Below, one piece after another: positions 1-9,258 of a DNA stretch of 64,000 nucleotides. The stretch spans positions 1,710,005 through 1,774,004 of the forward strand of contig NZ_SDOZ01000002.1 in NCBI RefSeq assembly GCF_004134775.1, written 5' to 3'. Each line of letters opens with the position of its first letter. Within the stretch, counting starts at the first letter, position 1. This DNA comes from Candidatus Borkfalkia ceftriaxoniphila. GTDB taxonomy: Bacteria > Bacillota > Clostridia > Christensenellales > Borkfalkiaceae. The notes beneath the pieces were generated by a model. It made no database searches, had not been told where the DNA came from, and worked only from the letters and a program-made list of their open reading frames with translations. Made by a program: the position numbers and the translations under genes.

Positions 1-1995
1 GTGCGCCGCACGGGACAGTTCGTCTATCCCCTCATTCAGGGGCAGGAGCGGTTCGTGTGCATTTCCGTGCCCGAAGGCTCGGCGGGGCAGGTGAGCCTTT
101 CCGAGTTTGCCATCGTCGACGATTCCGCCCCCGTTCTTCCCGTCGGGTATTTTCAAAGCGATCGGGAAGATCTGAACAGGCTCTGGCTCGCCAGCGCGCG
201 CACGCTGCGGCTCGCGAGCGTGCAGGCGAATCAGTGGGAGGACGTACGGGGTAAATTATGCCTTCGCAAACTGACCAAATGGCAGAACGCAGCGCTCGCC
301 CGAGAATTCGATCTCGGCGAAATGCGCCTTTGCTGCGATTTTCAGATTTCGCGCAATCCCGAATACCCGACGGGTATCGGTATCCTCTTTTTTGCACAAA
401 CTCCGAGAGAAGGCGCCCTTCTCGAAATCACCGAAAAAGGCGAGGTTTCGCTCTGGCAGACGGGGAAAGACGATCGCGTCCTCCTCGCCGCTTCGCGCGT
501 TGCGCCTCTTACCGATAACGTTTCCTATCATTTGGAGATCGACGCCGCCGCGTCTGGCGCGGCTGTGTTTTTAGAAGGAACAGAGATCCTGCGTTTCGAT
601 GCCCCCCTGCAAACGGGCGGCAGTTTCGGATTCTGGATGGATACGGAATGGCGCGCCGTCTGCGAGGCTTTGTCCGTCTTTGTAAAAGGCGAACCAGTCT
701 ACGAATGGCAGGGCGGAACGGAAGATTTCGATATCCGCCGCAGCGGCTTTTTCATTTCGGACGGCGCCAAGCGCGACCGCCTGCCCTGGTCGGGAGATCT
801 GGACTGGGCGTTCGACTGCGGCTGGTATTCGTTCGGGGAGCGCATGGACGCGCTCAACACCTTGCAGATCTTAGCGGTGCACCAGTCGCCCGAAGGCTAC
901 ATATTCGGCACCTGCTATCCAGAAAATACCGTTCCCCCGAACAACGGCGAATACGGCGATTATCAGTCGGATATGTTTGCCGCATGGTACGTCGTTTCCG
1001 CCCTCACGTACTACGAACTGAGCGCCGATATGCGCGTAAAAGGACTGTTCGGTACGCTGCGCCGCTGCATGGATTATCTGTGGCGCTACGTCGATAAGGA
1101 AGACGGTCTTTTCGAACAGCGCTTTGAAACGAGCAAGGGGCTATGGGACCACTATCTGGGGGATACCGGCAAGAACACATATACGAATCTTATGATTCTG
1201 GACGCTTTTGAGCGTTTGGCTCCGTTTGCGGAATTCTGCGGCGAAACGGCGTACGCAAAAACGTGCCGCGACCGCGCGAAAATCATGCGGGAGGGGATAT
1301 TCACCCATCTGTACGACAGTGTGCAGGGCGGCTTCGTCAAGAGAAAGGACTGGCGCGAACTGTGCGATATGTCCAATCCCTACGCGATGGGAAAGCGCAT
1401 GGTCAGCCGCGCGCAGGCAAAACAGATCGCCGCGCAGGCGGAAAAAATCACGCACGCTTACGGAAAGATCGCGGTCCTGATGATCCGCGGACTGTACGAT
1501 TACGGCTATCCCGAAAAGGCGGAAGAAATGCTTTGCGGAAAACTTCCTCTTTATCTGGACGGGCACTTTTACAGCAACGTGGACTGGATGTCGGTGGTGA
1601 ACAATCCCGATCTTCCCGAAACGGTGTACGAGTGTATGCACAATCCCCCCTGCGATTTCGGGGATAATCTCAACTGGGGCGATCTTTCGCACCCCGACAG
1701 CGGGATCTGCGGCGTGTTGTCTTCGCGTATCGCGGGCGTGATGCCCCTGAAAGCGGGCTTTACGGAAGTGCTCGTAAAACCGCACCTCGGGAACTGCCGC
1801 TTCGTGCGCTGCCGCGTCCCCACTCTGTACGGCAATCTCGATCTGGAAATTTCCATCGACGAGGGGAGGACGCTCGTCACGGTCGACGCACCCGAAGAAA
1901 TTAAAATCTGGACGGATTTTTCAGAACTCGCGCAGCCCGTTCACACGGAAATTCGCTGCACGGGCACTGTGATCAAAAATAAGGAGGTCATCTGA
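1..1995 (+). CDS. GH78-family (alpha-L-rhamnosidase-like) protein, 5' truncated by the window
   Basis: The reading frame is open from base 1, so the true start probably lies upstream and the 664 residues are the C-terminal part of a longer protein. Residues about 255-271 carry DGAKRDRLPWSGDLDWA, the hallmark of the GH78 (alpha/alpha)6-barrel. A C-terminal beta-sandwich follows, with the family-typical stretch around 'SSRIAGVMPLKAGF'. Residues about 85-235 look like an inserted LamG/concanavalin-type beta-sandwich. Classical GH78 enzymes usually have Glu where this motif has the second Asp (KRDR), and the usual C-terminal general-base region (here NLNWGDLSHPDSG) is unlike the canonical one. 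The substrate may therefore not be a rhamnoside. No signal peptide can be judged. It sits directly upstream of a sugar-binding lipoprotein gene whose ribosome binding site lies in its last codons, so it is probably cotranscribed. Confidence 0.7.
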   Translation: MRRTGQFVYPLIQGQERFVCISVPEGSAGQVSLSEFAIVDDSAPVLPVGYFQSDREDLNRLWLASARTLRLASVQANQWEDVRGKLCLRKLTKWQNAALAREFDLGEMRLCCDFQISRNPEYPTGIGILFFAQTPREGALLEITEKGEVSLWQTGKDDRVLLAASRVAPLTDNVSYHLEIDAAASGAAVFLEGTEILRFDAPLQTGGSFGFWMDTEWRAVCEALSVFVKGEPVYEWQGGTEDFDIRRSGFFISDGAKRDRLPWSGDLDWAFDCGWYSFGERMDALNTLQILAVHQSPEGYIFGTCYPENTVPPNNGEYGDYQSDMFAAWYVVSALTYYELSADMRVKGLFGTLRRCMDYLWRYVDKEDGLFEQRFETSKGLWDHYLGDTGKNTYTNLMILDAFERLAPFAEFCGETAYAKTCRDRAKIMREGIFTHLYDSVQGGFVKRKDWRELCDMSNPYAMGKRMVSRAQAKQIAAQAEKITHAYGKIAVLMIRGLYDYGYPEKAEEMLCGKLPLYLDGHFYSNVDWMSVVNNPDLPETVYECMHNPPCDFGDNLNWGDLSHPDSGICGVLSSRIAGVMPLKAGFTEVLVKPHLGNCRFVRCRVPTLYGNLDLEISIDEGRTLVTVDAPEEIKIWTDFSELAQPVHTEIRCTGTVIKNKEVI

Positions 1996-3612
1996 ATGAA
2001 AAAACTTTCGGCACTACTGCTCTCCGCTTTGCTGCTTTTGGGCGCCTTTGCGGCGTTTACGGGCTGCGGCGGCGGAAACGATAACCCGCCCGACACTACG
2101 ACGGACAAGATCGACTATAACGGTACGATCAATATCAATCTGCCCATCAAGGACTATCCCTTTGAGGATATCGCCTTAAAGGCTGTCGCGGAAGCATACA
2201 TGGATAAGCACCCCGAAACGGACGTAAAAGTCGAGGGGCAGACTTCTTCCACCTATAAGGACTGGCTGGATTCGCAGTTTGCGGGCGGCTCGTCGGTGAC
2301 GGACGCGGACATCGTGCAGACGCTTTTGATCAGCAACGCTTATCTCACGACGAAGATGGTGGATTACAGTTCCTATCTCGTCAAGCCCAATCCTTATAAT
2401 CAGAACAAGAGTTGGAAAGACACGATGGAAGAGGAAGCGTATCCGCTTTCCACCGACCGTTCGGGCATCTACACGCTCAACTTTACCACGAACATGAGCT
2501 TTTTCTTCTACAACAAGACGCTGTGGAAGCAGGCGGGCCTGACCAACGCGGACGGTACGGACAAAGCCCCGAAAACGTGGGACGAACTGCTCGAATTCTG
2601 CGCGCAGATCGAGAGCAACACGCAGGATAAAGTTCCCTTTGCGGTGGGCGGCGCCACGTATACCACGGGCGCGATGAGTTGGCTTTTGAACATTTACGGC
2701 GACCAGTATTACCGCGGCATTGCCGACGACATCCACGCGGTTGCGGGCGATTACTGTTACGATCCCGATATCGACGCGGACTGGACGCTGGACATTACAG
2801 ACAAGAACAACGATTCTCCCTCCAATTACACGGCGAATATGCTCCGTTTTTATGCAGCGCTGATGGACAACCAGATCACGCCCAAGGACGCCAAGTATCA
2901 GGCGATGATCACCAATCTCAAAAAACTCATTCCCGTGTACTGTCAGGATAATTTTATTTCCAACAACTATTATCAGGCGGAGGAACTGTTCTGGGGCGGC
3001 AACGCCGCGATGGTCTACAACACCACGGACTTTTTCAACACCTATAAACAGATATTCGCCCAGCGCCCCGACGCGGAAAAATTCGAGATCGGTTTCTTCC
3101 CCGCGCCTCCCATGACGGGAACGGGGGACGCGAAACCCGATGCGGATACCGTGCGCTCGGTCGGCGGTGCGGTCGGCTGGTACGGCGTCGTCAAAAAGGA
3201 CAAAAAACAGAACGATCTGGTCATGGACTTCATGATGTTCTGGGGCTCGAAAGAGGGACAGGACATTTACAATCAGAGCCTCAAAGAGCAGGGCGCGTAT
3301 ATCAGCGGCAACTCTCTCGTGAAAGACGTGGATACGCCCGCGGAAATTTATCCCGCAAAGGAATACGAATTCCCCGGACTTTGCCACAACAATCCCGTGG
3401 GGCAGTTCTTCGGAAACCTCGCGAGCATGAACGGCTCTTCCTATCAGATGTTCGAAGCGCTGTGCAAAAACGTATTCAACGGCGACATCACCGTGGCGAG
3501 ATTCGGAGAACAACTCACCAAGGCTTTCCAGAACGATATTCCCACCTACTTCACGCAGATGGGTTGGAAATCGGATGCTTATCTGACGCCCGAAAAGGAT
3601 CCCAGACTGTAA
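1996..3612 (+). CDS. Extracellular sugar-binding lipoprotein of an ABC importer (cluster 1)
   Basis: A 538-residue protein with a lipoprotein signal (MKK, hydrophobic run, FTGC, then a Gly/Asn/Asp linker), so it should be anchored to the outer face of the membrane. The rest resembles family 1 extracellular solute-binding proteins: an early AYMDKHPETDVKVEG segment, 'NKTLWKQAGL...PKTWDELLEFC' typical of sugar binders, and C-terminal aromatic residues. At 538 residues it is longer than the usual 420-450. AAGGAGG at 1981-1987 lies inside the end of the preceding gene and sets the ATG at 1996, one base after that gene's TGA. With the permeases at 6427-9240 it would deliver an oligosaccharide. The specific ligand cannot be read from sequence. 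Confidence 0.87.
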   Translation: MKKLSALLLSALLLLGAFAAFTGCGGGNDNPPDTTTDKIDYNGTININLPIKDYPFEDIALKAVAEAYMDKHPETDVKVEGQTSSTYKDWLDSQFAGGSSVTDADIVQTLLISNAYLTTKMVDYSSYLVKPNPYNQNKSWKDTMEEEAYPLSTDRSGIYTLNFTTNMSFFFYNKTLWKQAGLTNADGTDKAPKTWDELLEFCAQIESNTQDKVPFAVGGATYTTGAMSWLLNIYGDQYYRGIADDIHAVAGDYCYDPDIDADWTLDITDKNNDSPSNYTANMLRFYAALMDNQITPKDAKYQAMITNLKKLIPVYCQDNFISNNYYQAEELFWGGNAAMVYNTTDFFNTYKQIFAQRPDAEKFEIGFFPAPPMTGTGDAKPDADTVRSVGGAVGWYGVVKKDKKQNDLVMDFMMFWGSKEGQDIYNQSLKEQGAYISGNSLVKDVDTPAEIYPAKEYEFPGLCHNNPVGQFFGNLASMNGSSYQMFEALCKNVFNGDITVARFGEQLTKAFQNDIPTYFTQMGWKSDAYLTPEKDPRL

Positions 3613-3648
3613 AAGGAACCTTTCATAAAAACTAATTTAGGAGGAATT

Positions 3649-6351
3649 ATGAGAAACAAGACAAAAACCATTCTGTTGCCTCTTCTCGCGCTCGTGTTTG
3701 CGGTCATGTTCTGTCTGTCCCTCGCGCCCCTTGCGGCGCGGGCGGCGGATACCGACAAATTCGTGCTTCTGACCGACACGGCGACGAACGAAGGCGAGCC
3801 CGTCGGAAGCAATTCCGTCGCGCTCACGGAAAAAGACGGCGGCTTTACCGTCGCAGGCAAACAAAAGGACAGCCGCACCGTCGCGGTGTACGACCACGGC
3901 TATCAGTTGGGCAGCAAAGTCAGTTTTACGGCGCGCGTCGATCAGGACTATTCGGGCCTGAACGGCGGCGACCTGAAATCGCAGGTGTATTTCTCGCTCT
4001 TCTTCGCGCAGGCGGAAAAAGGGGAGAACGGCTTCGATGCGGCGGACTTTAAAAATTCCCGCACGGAAGGCAACGGCGCTTCTTTGCACCTGTTTTCATC
4101 GGAGGATCTCTCCCCCGATACGGGCGGCAATTACCGCGGTATGGTAAATATTTCGACTTTCGGAAGACGCGACATTGTCAATACCGATTCCATGTACGGA
4201 AATACGCACGGCGAGGGCGTTACGGATATCGGCTGGGCAATTTCTCAGAATAAACCTTTCACGATCGAAATGGGCACCGAAAAAGCGGGCGGGATCGATC
4301 AATTCTATATTTTGATCACAGTTGACCGCACGCCTGAAAGACCTGCGGTCAGCCAATCCAAGATTTCGTTCCCTCTGACCGATCTCGTCAAAGATACGGA
4401 AAATCAATCTCCCTATTATGTTGCTTTCGAATTTGCCAATATGAACGCGACCGAGCGCAGCGTAGACGCGGAAGTTTCCGCGATCACCGCCGAAGAGGCG
4501 GGCTTGACGCTCGAACCCGAATCGGTGTTTTTGAAACCCGAGCAGACCAAACAACTTTCCGCAAAGGACGCGATCTCCTCCGAGGCTGTCGCTGACGTCG
4601 CGTATGTTTCCGAAAATCCCGAGATCGCGAGCGTTTCCGAAAGCGGGCTCGTCACCGCTTTGAAAGCGGGCACGACCAAGATCGTCGCGACCGCTGCGGA
4701 CGGCAGAAAGGGCGAGGCGTACGTCACCGTCGCCAACAGGATCACGCTCGACGCCGACGCAAAGGAAATGCAGGTAGGCGAATTTTCCAATCTGATCGCT
4801 ACCACCAATCCCGCAAACCTCAGCGTTGTGTGGAGTTCTTCCGACGATGAAGTCGTCAGCGTGAACGGCGGTGTTTTGCAGGCGCTCAAAGCGGGTACTT
4901 CCACCGTCACCGCGAAGATCCTCAATTTCGAGAGCGGAGAACTGGAACTGAAAGCGACGTGCGAAGTCACCGTCAAGGCTTATGAAAAGCCCGAGGACGT
5001 GCACGGCGACGGAACGCATTATCTCTATTCCGAAAACCTGATCGCGCGCGGCACGGGCTATGAAAAGACCGATAAGGGCATTTCCTTCAACGGAAATATT
5101 CAGAACGGCTATACGTACGCGGTGATCGGCGAAGGCGTGACTTTCGATAAACCCGTCACGTTCGATATTATCAATAAATTCGACGCGAGCAATACGACGT
5201 ACGCCAACCAGTTCGGAAGGTTTTTAGGCATCAGCATCAAAAACGGCGACGCAAACTCTATGACGGCGGCGGATTTCGCGCTCGGCGCGGACAGCGGATT
5301 GCAAGTCAATCTGACGACCAACGCCGAATGGTGGAATTACGGTCTTAAATTCATGCTCCCGTACCAGACGGGCGTTTCGGGCACGGTAGAGCAGAAACAG
5401 ACACCCGAAAATAAGGGCGATCTGACAGGCACGGACAGATACGGCAACGCCTTTGCCCGCGCATTCTGCGACGGCACCCGCATACAGGTGAAAATGTGGA
5501 AGGACGGAGATTCGTTCTTCGTGGCGTTCACGCCCGTATTCACCGAGGGCGAAGTGCCCGACGGCAGCGAAAACATGACTTATCCCAGCGGTTCGCCTTA
5601 CGATTATGTCGGCCCTTACACCATGCAGTTCGATTGGGCGCAGGTTTCCAAGGGCATTAACGATGGTACGTGGTGCATCGCGGTAGGCGAGGGCAACACG
5701 ATCGCCGCAAACTCCGCGAAAGCGGAACTTTCCGTGGAGAACGTGAACGTCGGCGTTCTGTACGGCGTGGAAGTGAGCCGCTCCACCCAACAGATGAAAC
5801 AGGGTACGACCTTCCAGTTGAACGGCACGACCAACCCCAACAGTTATATTCCTACCTCTGCAGAGTGGAGCAGTTCGGATAACAGCGTTGCGACCGTAGA
5901 CGAAACGGGCAAAGTGACGGCTGTCAAGAGCGGCACGGCGACTATCACGTATACGGTTGACGGCAAGAGCGCGAGTTGCGAGGTGACCGTCGTCGGCGGA
6001 CTGACCGTTTCCGAACATGAAAAGAGCCTGAAAGTCGGCGAGACCTACCAGATCGCCGCGACCGTTGATCCCTCTTCGATCAAGGCTACGTTCGCCAGCG
6101 GCGACGACCGCATCGCGACGGTGGACGAAAACGGCAAAGTGACGGCTGTCAAGGAAGGCACGGTCAAAATTTACGTGCGCGTCGGCAGCCTGTTCAGCGA
6201 AGAGATCACCGTGACGGTGACGGCCGAAGGCGGCGCGTCGAAGGGCGGCTGCGGAAGCGAAATCGGCTTTGCGGCGGGAGCCGCTGCACTGGGGCTTGCA
6301 GCAGCAGGCGCGGCAGTCGTACTGGCGGTGAAAAAGCGCAAAAACAGTTAA
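3649..6351 (+). CDS. Secreted multi-domain surface protein with Big2 Ig-like domains and GCGS C-terminal anchor (cluster 1)
   Basis: A 900-residue protein with a signal peptide (cleavage near residue 31, after ARA). Residues about 35-280 form a beta-rich module, possibly carbohydrate-binding. Two Big2-type Ig-like domains follow (about 285-361 and 365-444), recognisable by the 'VxWSSSDDEVVSVxGGVLQALKAGTSTVTA' pattern. A second beta-rich module covers about 455-700, and two more Big2 domains cover about 706-784 and 785-862. The end is GGCGS at about 866-870, a run of roughly 23 Ala/Gly/Leu/Val residues and KKRKNS. There is no LPxTG motif. It lies between a sugar-binding lipoprotein and the permeases, so a glycan-capturing role at the cell surface is likely, by analogy only. 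The start has AGGAGG upstream (3639-3644). Confidence 0.8.
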   Translation: MRNKTKTILLPLLALVFAVMFCLSLAPLAARAADTDKFVLLTDTATNEGEPVGSNSVALTEKDGGFTVAGKQKDSRTVAVYDHGYQLGSKVSFTARVDQDYSGLNGGDLKSQVYFSLFFAQAEKGENGFDAADFKNSRTEGNGASLHLFSSEDLSPDTGGNYRGMVNISTFGRRDIVNTDSMYGNTHGEGVTDIGWAISQNKPFTIEMGTEKAGGIDQFYILITVDRTPERPAVSQSKISFPLTDLVKDTENQSPYYVAFEFANMNATERSVDAEVSAITAEEAGLTLEPESVFLKPEQTKQLSAKDAISSEAVADVAYVSENPEIASVSESGLVTALKAGTTKIVATAADGRKGEAYVTVANRITLDADAKEMQVGEFSNLIATTNPANLSVVWSSSDDEVVSVNGGVLQALKAGTSTVTAKILNFESGELELKATCEVTVKAYEKPEDVHGDGTHYLYSENLIARGTGYEKTDKGISFNGNIQNGYTYAVIGEGVTFDKPVTFDIINKFDASNTTYANQFGRFLGISIKNGDANSMTAADFALGADSGLQVNLTTNAEWWNYGLKFMLPYQTGVSGTVEQKQTPENKGDLTGTDRYGNAFARAFCDGTRIQVKMWKDGDSFFVAFTPVFTEGEVPDGSENMTYPSGSPYDYVGPYTMQFDWAQVSKGINDGTWCIAVGEGNTIAANSAKAELSVENVNVGVLYGVEVSRSTQQMKQGTTFQLNGTTNPNSYIPTSAEWSSSDNSVATVDETGKVTAVKSGTATITYTVDGKSASCEVTVVGGLTVSEHEKSLKVGETYQIAATVDPSSIKATFASGDDRIATVDENGKVTAVKEGTVKIYVRVGSLFSEEITVTVTAEGGASKGGCGSEIGFAAGAAALGLAAAGAAVVLAVKKRKNS

Positions 6352-6371
6352 TTGAATCACAAACGGAAAAG

Positions 6372-6399
6372 ACGCTTTCCGCCCGAGGGCGGAAAGCGT
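6372..6399 (+). terminator. Intra-operon 13-bp perfect hairpin (attenuator or RNA-processing site)
   Basis: ACGCTTTCCGCCC (6372-6384) pairs exactly with GGGCGGAAAGCGT (6387-6399) with almost no loop. It is followed by GGTTTTCCC, a poor U-tract. It lies between the surface-protein gene and the permease genes, so it more likely lowers or stabilises transcripts than fully stops transcription. Confidence 0.6.
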
Positions 6400-6426
6400 G
6401 GTTTTCCCTGACAGGAGAAAACAACC

Positions 6427-8382
6427 ATGAGCGGATGGAAAAAACAGACAATTTTATTCGGGGCGGCGATATTCGCTTTTGCGCTCTTTCTGGCGTTCAC
6501 GATCAGCGGCTTTGTCCTTTCTTCAAAGACGAGCGGGTTTTCCCTTCCCGAAAAGAACATGAAGGTGATCTCCGTGCAGTCGGAGGACGACGTTTCCTAT
6601 ATTTCCACCGACGATTTGCGGCTCGTTTGCGCAAACGGAAGTGAAATACAGTGGGAAGCCGCGCTCGCCGACCGCACTTCGGACGTCGTCGTGACGTCCG
6701 AATACGTGGTCGCGGGATACGTTTCCGAGCGGAAAGTGGACGTGTTCGACAAGGAGAACGGCGAAAAACTGAATACGCTGGAAATTCCTTACCCCGTGCT
6801 GTCCCTGGACGCGGACGACGCAAACGTGTACGTGGCGGCGAAAAAGGGCGGCTTGAAGGGAAGCGAGATCTATCACTTCACCGATTACGCGCAGGAGAAA
6901 GAGGGCGTTTCGCTCTCCCTGTCCAATGTGATCGGCGACGTGAAAATTCATCCGCAGAGCAAAGTACTGTACGGGGTCAGCACCGATTACAATATATTCA
7001 CGTTTGAAAATGCTTCGGGCGCGCTCGTTTCAGAGCGGTTCGCCTCCGTTCCCTACGAGCCTCTGGCGCTCGGATTTTCGGGCGGCGAACTGATCGTCGC
7101 GGATACCACGGGTTATATCAACGTGTTTTCGGGCAATAGCCTCGAACGGTCGGTCAACACGGGCATGACGCTGTGTGCCTTTGCCGCGAACGATACGTCG
7201 GAGACCGTCGTCGCCGCCAACGTCAGCGGCAAGGCGGCGATCGTCAACGTCAATACGGGCAAAGTGACGAAAATTTCCGCGCCCACCGAAGTGCAGAGCA
7301 TCTCCGTATCCGACAGCGGCGTCATCGTCCTTTCCGAATACCGCGGGTTCCGCACGCAGTTCTACGATATTGACCGCATCGGCACCCTGCTGTTTTTCGG
7401 CTGGGCGAAATACGTGGGACTGGCGCTGACCGTTCTGTCGATACCTGTCGCCGTTGCGGGCTGGTTCGCCGTGGGCGACAAGCGCCGCGTCACCCTGCAA
7501 AAGGGACTGCGCCGTCTGAAAGTCGGATTTCGCAAGAGTTGGAAGAGTTATACATTTATCCTGCCCACGTTCGTGCTTTTGGGTCTGTTCATGTACGTGC
7601 CCGCGGTGTGGGGGCTGATCCTCTCGTTTTTCGATTACGTACCCGGTGTGTATACCCGCCCCGTCGGCTTTGCAAATTTCGTCGCCGTGCTCAAAGACCC
7701 TTTCTTTACGGGCGGCATCGGCAATATGCTCATCTTTCTGGTCACCGACCTTATCAAGGCGCTTGTGCCCGCGGTGCTCATCGCGGAACTCATTCTGGCG
7801 CTCAATTCCAAAAAGGCGCAGTATTGGGTGCGCGTGCTCATCTATATCCCGGGCATTCTGCCGGGCGTTGCGGTACTTCTCATCTGGACAAAGGGTATTT
7901 ACGGCGATATGGGGCTTTTGAACTCAATCGTGGAATTGTTCGGCGGCAGGGGAACCGACTGGCTGGGCAACGACAAGACCGCGCTCATGTCCCTCGTCAT
8001 GATCGGGCTGCCGTGGGTCGGGCAGTATATTCTGTTCTACGGCGCGCTCATGTCCGTGCCGGAATCGTACAAAGAATCGGCAAAACTGGACGGCTGTTCG
8101 TGGCTGAAAAGTATTCTTTACATCGACTTTCCCATGATCCGCCCGCAACTCAAATACGTGTTCATCATCACCTTTATCACCTCCATTCAGGATTTCGGAA
8201 GGGTGTACATGACCACAGGACAGACGAGCGCGACCAATATTCCCGCTTTGCAAATGTATATGACGCTCAATTCAGGTTCGGGCTACGGCAGGGCGGCGGC
8301 GATGGGAATGCTGCTCTTTATCATCGTATTCGGCGCGACGCTCGTCAATCTGAAAGCGCAGAAGACGGAAAGCAGTTTTTAA
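6427..8382 (+). CDS. Sugar ABC permease (MalF/UgpA type) with an N-terminal extracellular beta-propeller domain
   Basis: This 651-residue protein has two parts. Residues about 7-31 are a membrane helix. Residues about 33-318 form a soluble, repeat-rich region with PQQ/YVTN-like beta-propeller character: short repeats of hydrophobic strands such as VVVTSEYVVAGYVSE and VYVAAKKGGLKGSEIYHF. Residues about 319-346 are a second helix. A basic cytosolic stretch is followed by a standard six-helix permease core from about 372. The core has the EAA-type coupling loop ESAKLDGCSWLKSIL that contacts the ATPase. MalF-type permeases are normally about 300 residues, so the propeller is an addition of about 320. 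By topology it should face outward, next to the solute-binding protein. The matching permease in cluster 2 (20630-21592) lacks it. The reading frame is continuous across the junction, so this is a true fusion. Confidence 0.85.
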   Translation: MSGWKKQTILFGAAIFAFALFLAFTISGFVLSSKTSGFSLPEKNMKVISVQSEDDVSYISTDDLRLVCANGSEIQWEAALADRTSDVVVTSEYVVAGYVSERKVDVFDKENGEKLNTLEIPYPVLSLDADDANVYVAAKKGGLKGSEIYHFTDYAQEKEGVSLSLSNVIGDVKIHPQSKVLYGVSTDYNIFTFENASGALVSERFASVPYEPLALGFSGGELIVADTTGYINVFSGNSLERSVNTGMTLCAFAANDTSETVVAANVSGKAAIVNVNTGKVTKISAPTEVQSISVSDSGVIVLSEYRGFRTQFYDIDRIGTLLFFGWAKYVGLALTVLSIPVAVAGWFAVGDKRRVTLQKGLRRLKVGFRKSWKSYTFILPTFVLLGLFMYVPAVWGLILSFFDYVPGVYTRPVGFANFVAVLKDPFFTGGIGNMLIFLVTDLIKALVPAVLIAELILALNSKKAQYWVRVLIYIPGILPGVAVLLIWTKGIYGDMGLLNSIVELFGGRGTDWLGNDKTALMSLVMIGLPWVGQYILFYGALMSVPESYKESAKLDGCSWLKSILYIDFPMIRPQLKYVFIITFITSIQDFGRVYMTTGQTSATNIPALQMYMTLNSGSGYGRAAAMGMLLFIIVFGATLVNLKAQKTESSF

Positions 8383-8394
8383 GGGAGGTATTCT

Positions 8395-9240
8395 ATGCTG
8401 AAACATAAAAAACACGGCATCGAAGGCGCGGTGGCGCAGACGCTCTTATACCTCTCGCTCGCCGTCATCATCGCGCTGGTGCTCATGCCCATCGTCATCA
8501 CCTTTTTGTATTCGCTCAAACTTCCCTACGAACACATGATGAGCATCTGGCGCTGGCCGAGCGATCCCCAGTGGGGCTACTACGGCGAAGCCTTTCACGG
8601 CATTTGGGGCAATATGTTCAACAGTTTGATCGTCTGCGTCGTCACGACGATCGGCGTGGTCTTTTTCAGTTCGGCGACGGCGTACGTGTTTTCCAGACAT
8701 CATTTTTTCGGGAAAGAAGTGCTCTTTTCGCTGGTCCTGGCGCTGATGATGGTGCCGAGCGTGCTGACGATGACGCCTTCCTATCTCACCGTACTCAAAC
8801 TCGGGCTGTTCAATACCCGCTGGGCGCTCATTCTGCCCGGCATCGCGGGCGGACAGGTCGGGGCGATCTTTCTGTTCCGGACTTTCTTTTCCCAACAGCC
8901 CGCGTCGCTTTTCGAGAGCGCCACGCTCGACGGGGCGAACGATCTCGTGCTGTACGCGAAGATCACGCTTCCGCTCGCCGTGCCCGTTCTCATCATTCAG
9001 GGGCTGGGCACGTTCAGCCTGATGTACAACGACTTTCTCTGGCCCACGCTCGTCGTGCGCAACGACGCTATCCAGACGCTCATGCCGCGCCTCAAATATC
9101 TCGCGGAATCGGTCAACATGACCAAACCGGGCGTGGCGTACGCCATGTATCTCTTGGCGGGCGTGCCGCTTGCGATCACTTCGCTGATAGGGCTCAAATA
9201 CTTTATCAACGGCGATTTCGCATCGGGCATGAAGTTGTAA
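8395..9240 (+). CDS. Sugar ABC permease, MalG/UgpE type (cluster 1)
   Basis: A 281-residue membrane protein with six predicted helices and the EAA loop ESATLDGANDLVLYAKITLP in the second half, typical of MalG-type permeases that bind the ATPase. The start follows GGGAGG (8383-8388), 12 bases after the preceding permease. It should form a heterodimer with the propeller-fused permease. No ATP-binding subunit is encoded in the window, so an MsmX-type shared ATPase is presumably supplied from elsewhere. Confidence 0.9.
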   Translation: MLKHKKHGIEGAVAQTLLYLSLAVIIALVLMPIVITFLYSLKLPYEHMMSIWRWPSDPQWGYYGEAFHGIWGNMFNSLIVCVVTTIGVVFFSSATAYVFSRHHFFGKEVLFSLVLALMMVPSVLTMTPSYLTVLKLGLFNTRWALILPGIAGGQVGAIFLFRTFFSQQPASLFESATLDGANDLVLYAKITLPLAVPVLIIQGLGTFSLMYNDFLWPTLVVRNDAIQTLMPRLKYLAESVNMTKPGVAYAMYLLAGVPLAITSLIGLKYFINGDFASGMKL

Positions 9241-9258
9241 TTTATTCGGAGGAAATGT

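Noticed and set aside
2176..3513. Open frame of 445 codons on the minus strand inside the solute-binding protein gene
   Set aside because: It is a shadow of the plus-strand lipoprotein. The translation is rich in Arg, Val and His with no domain.
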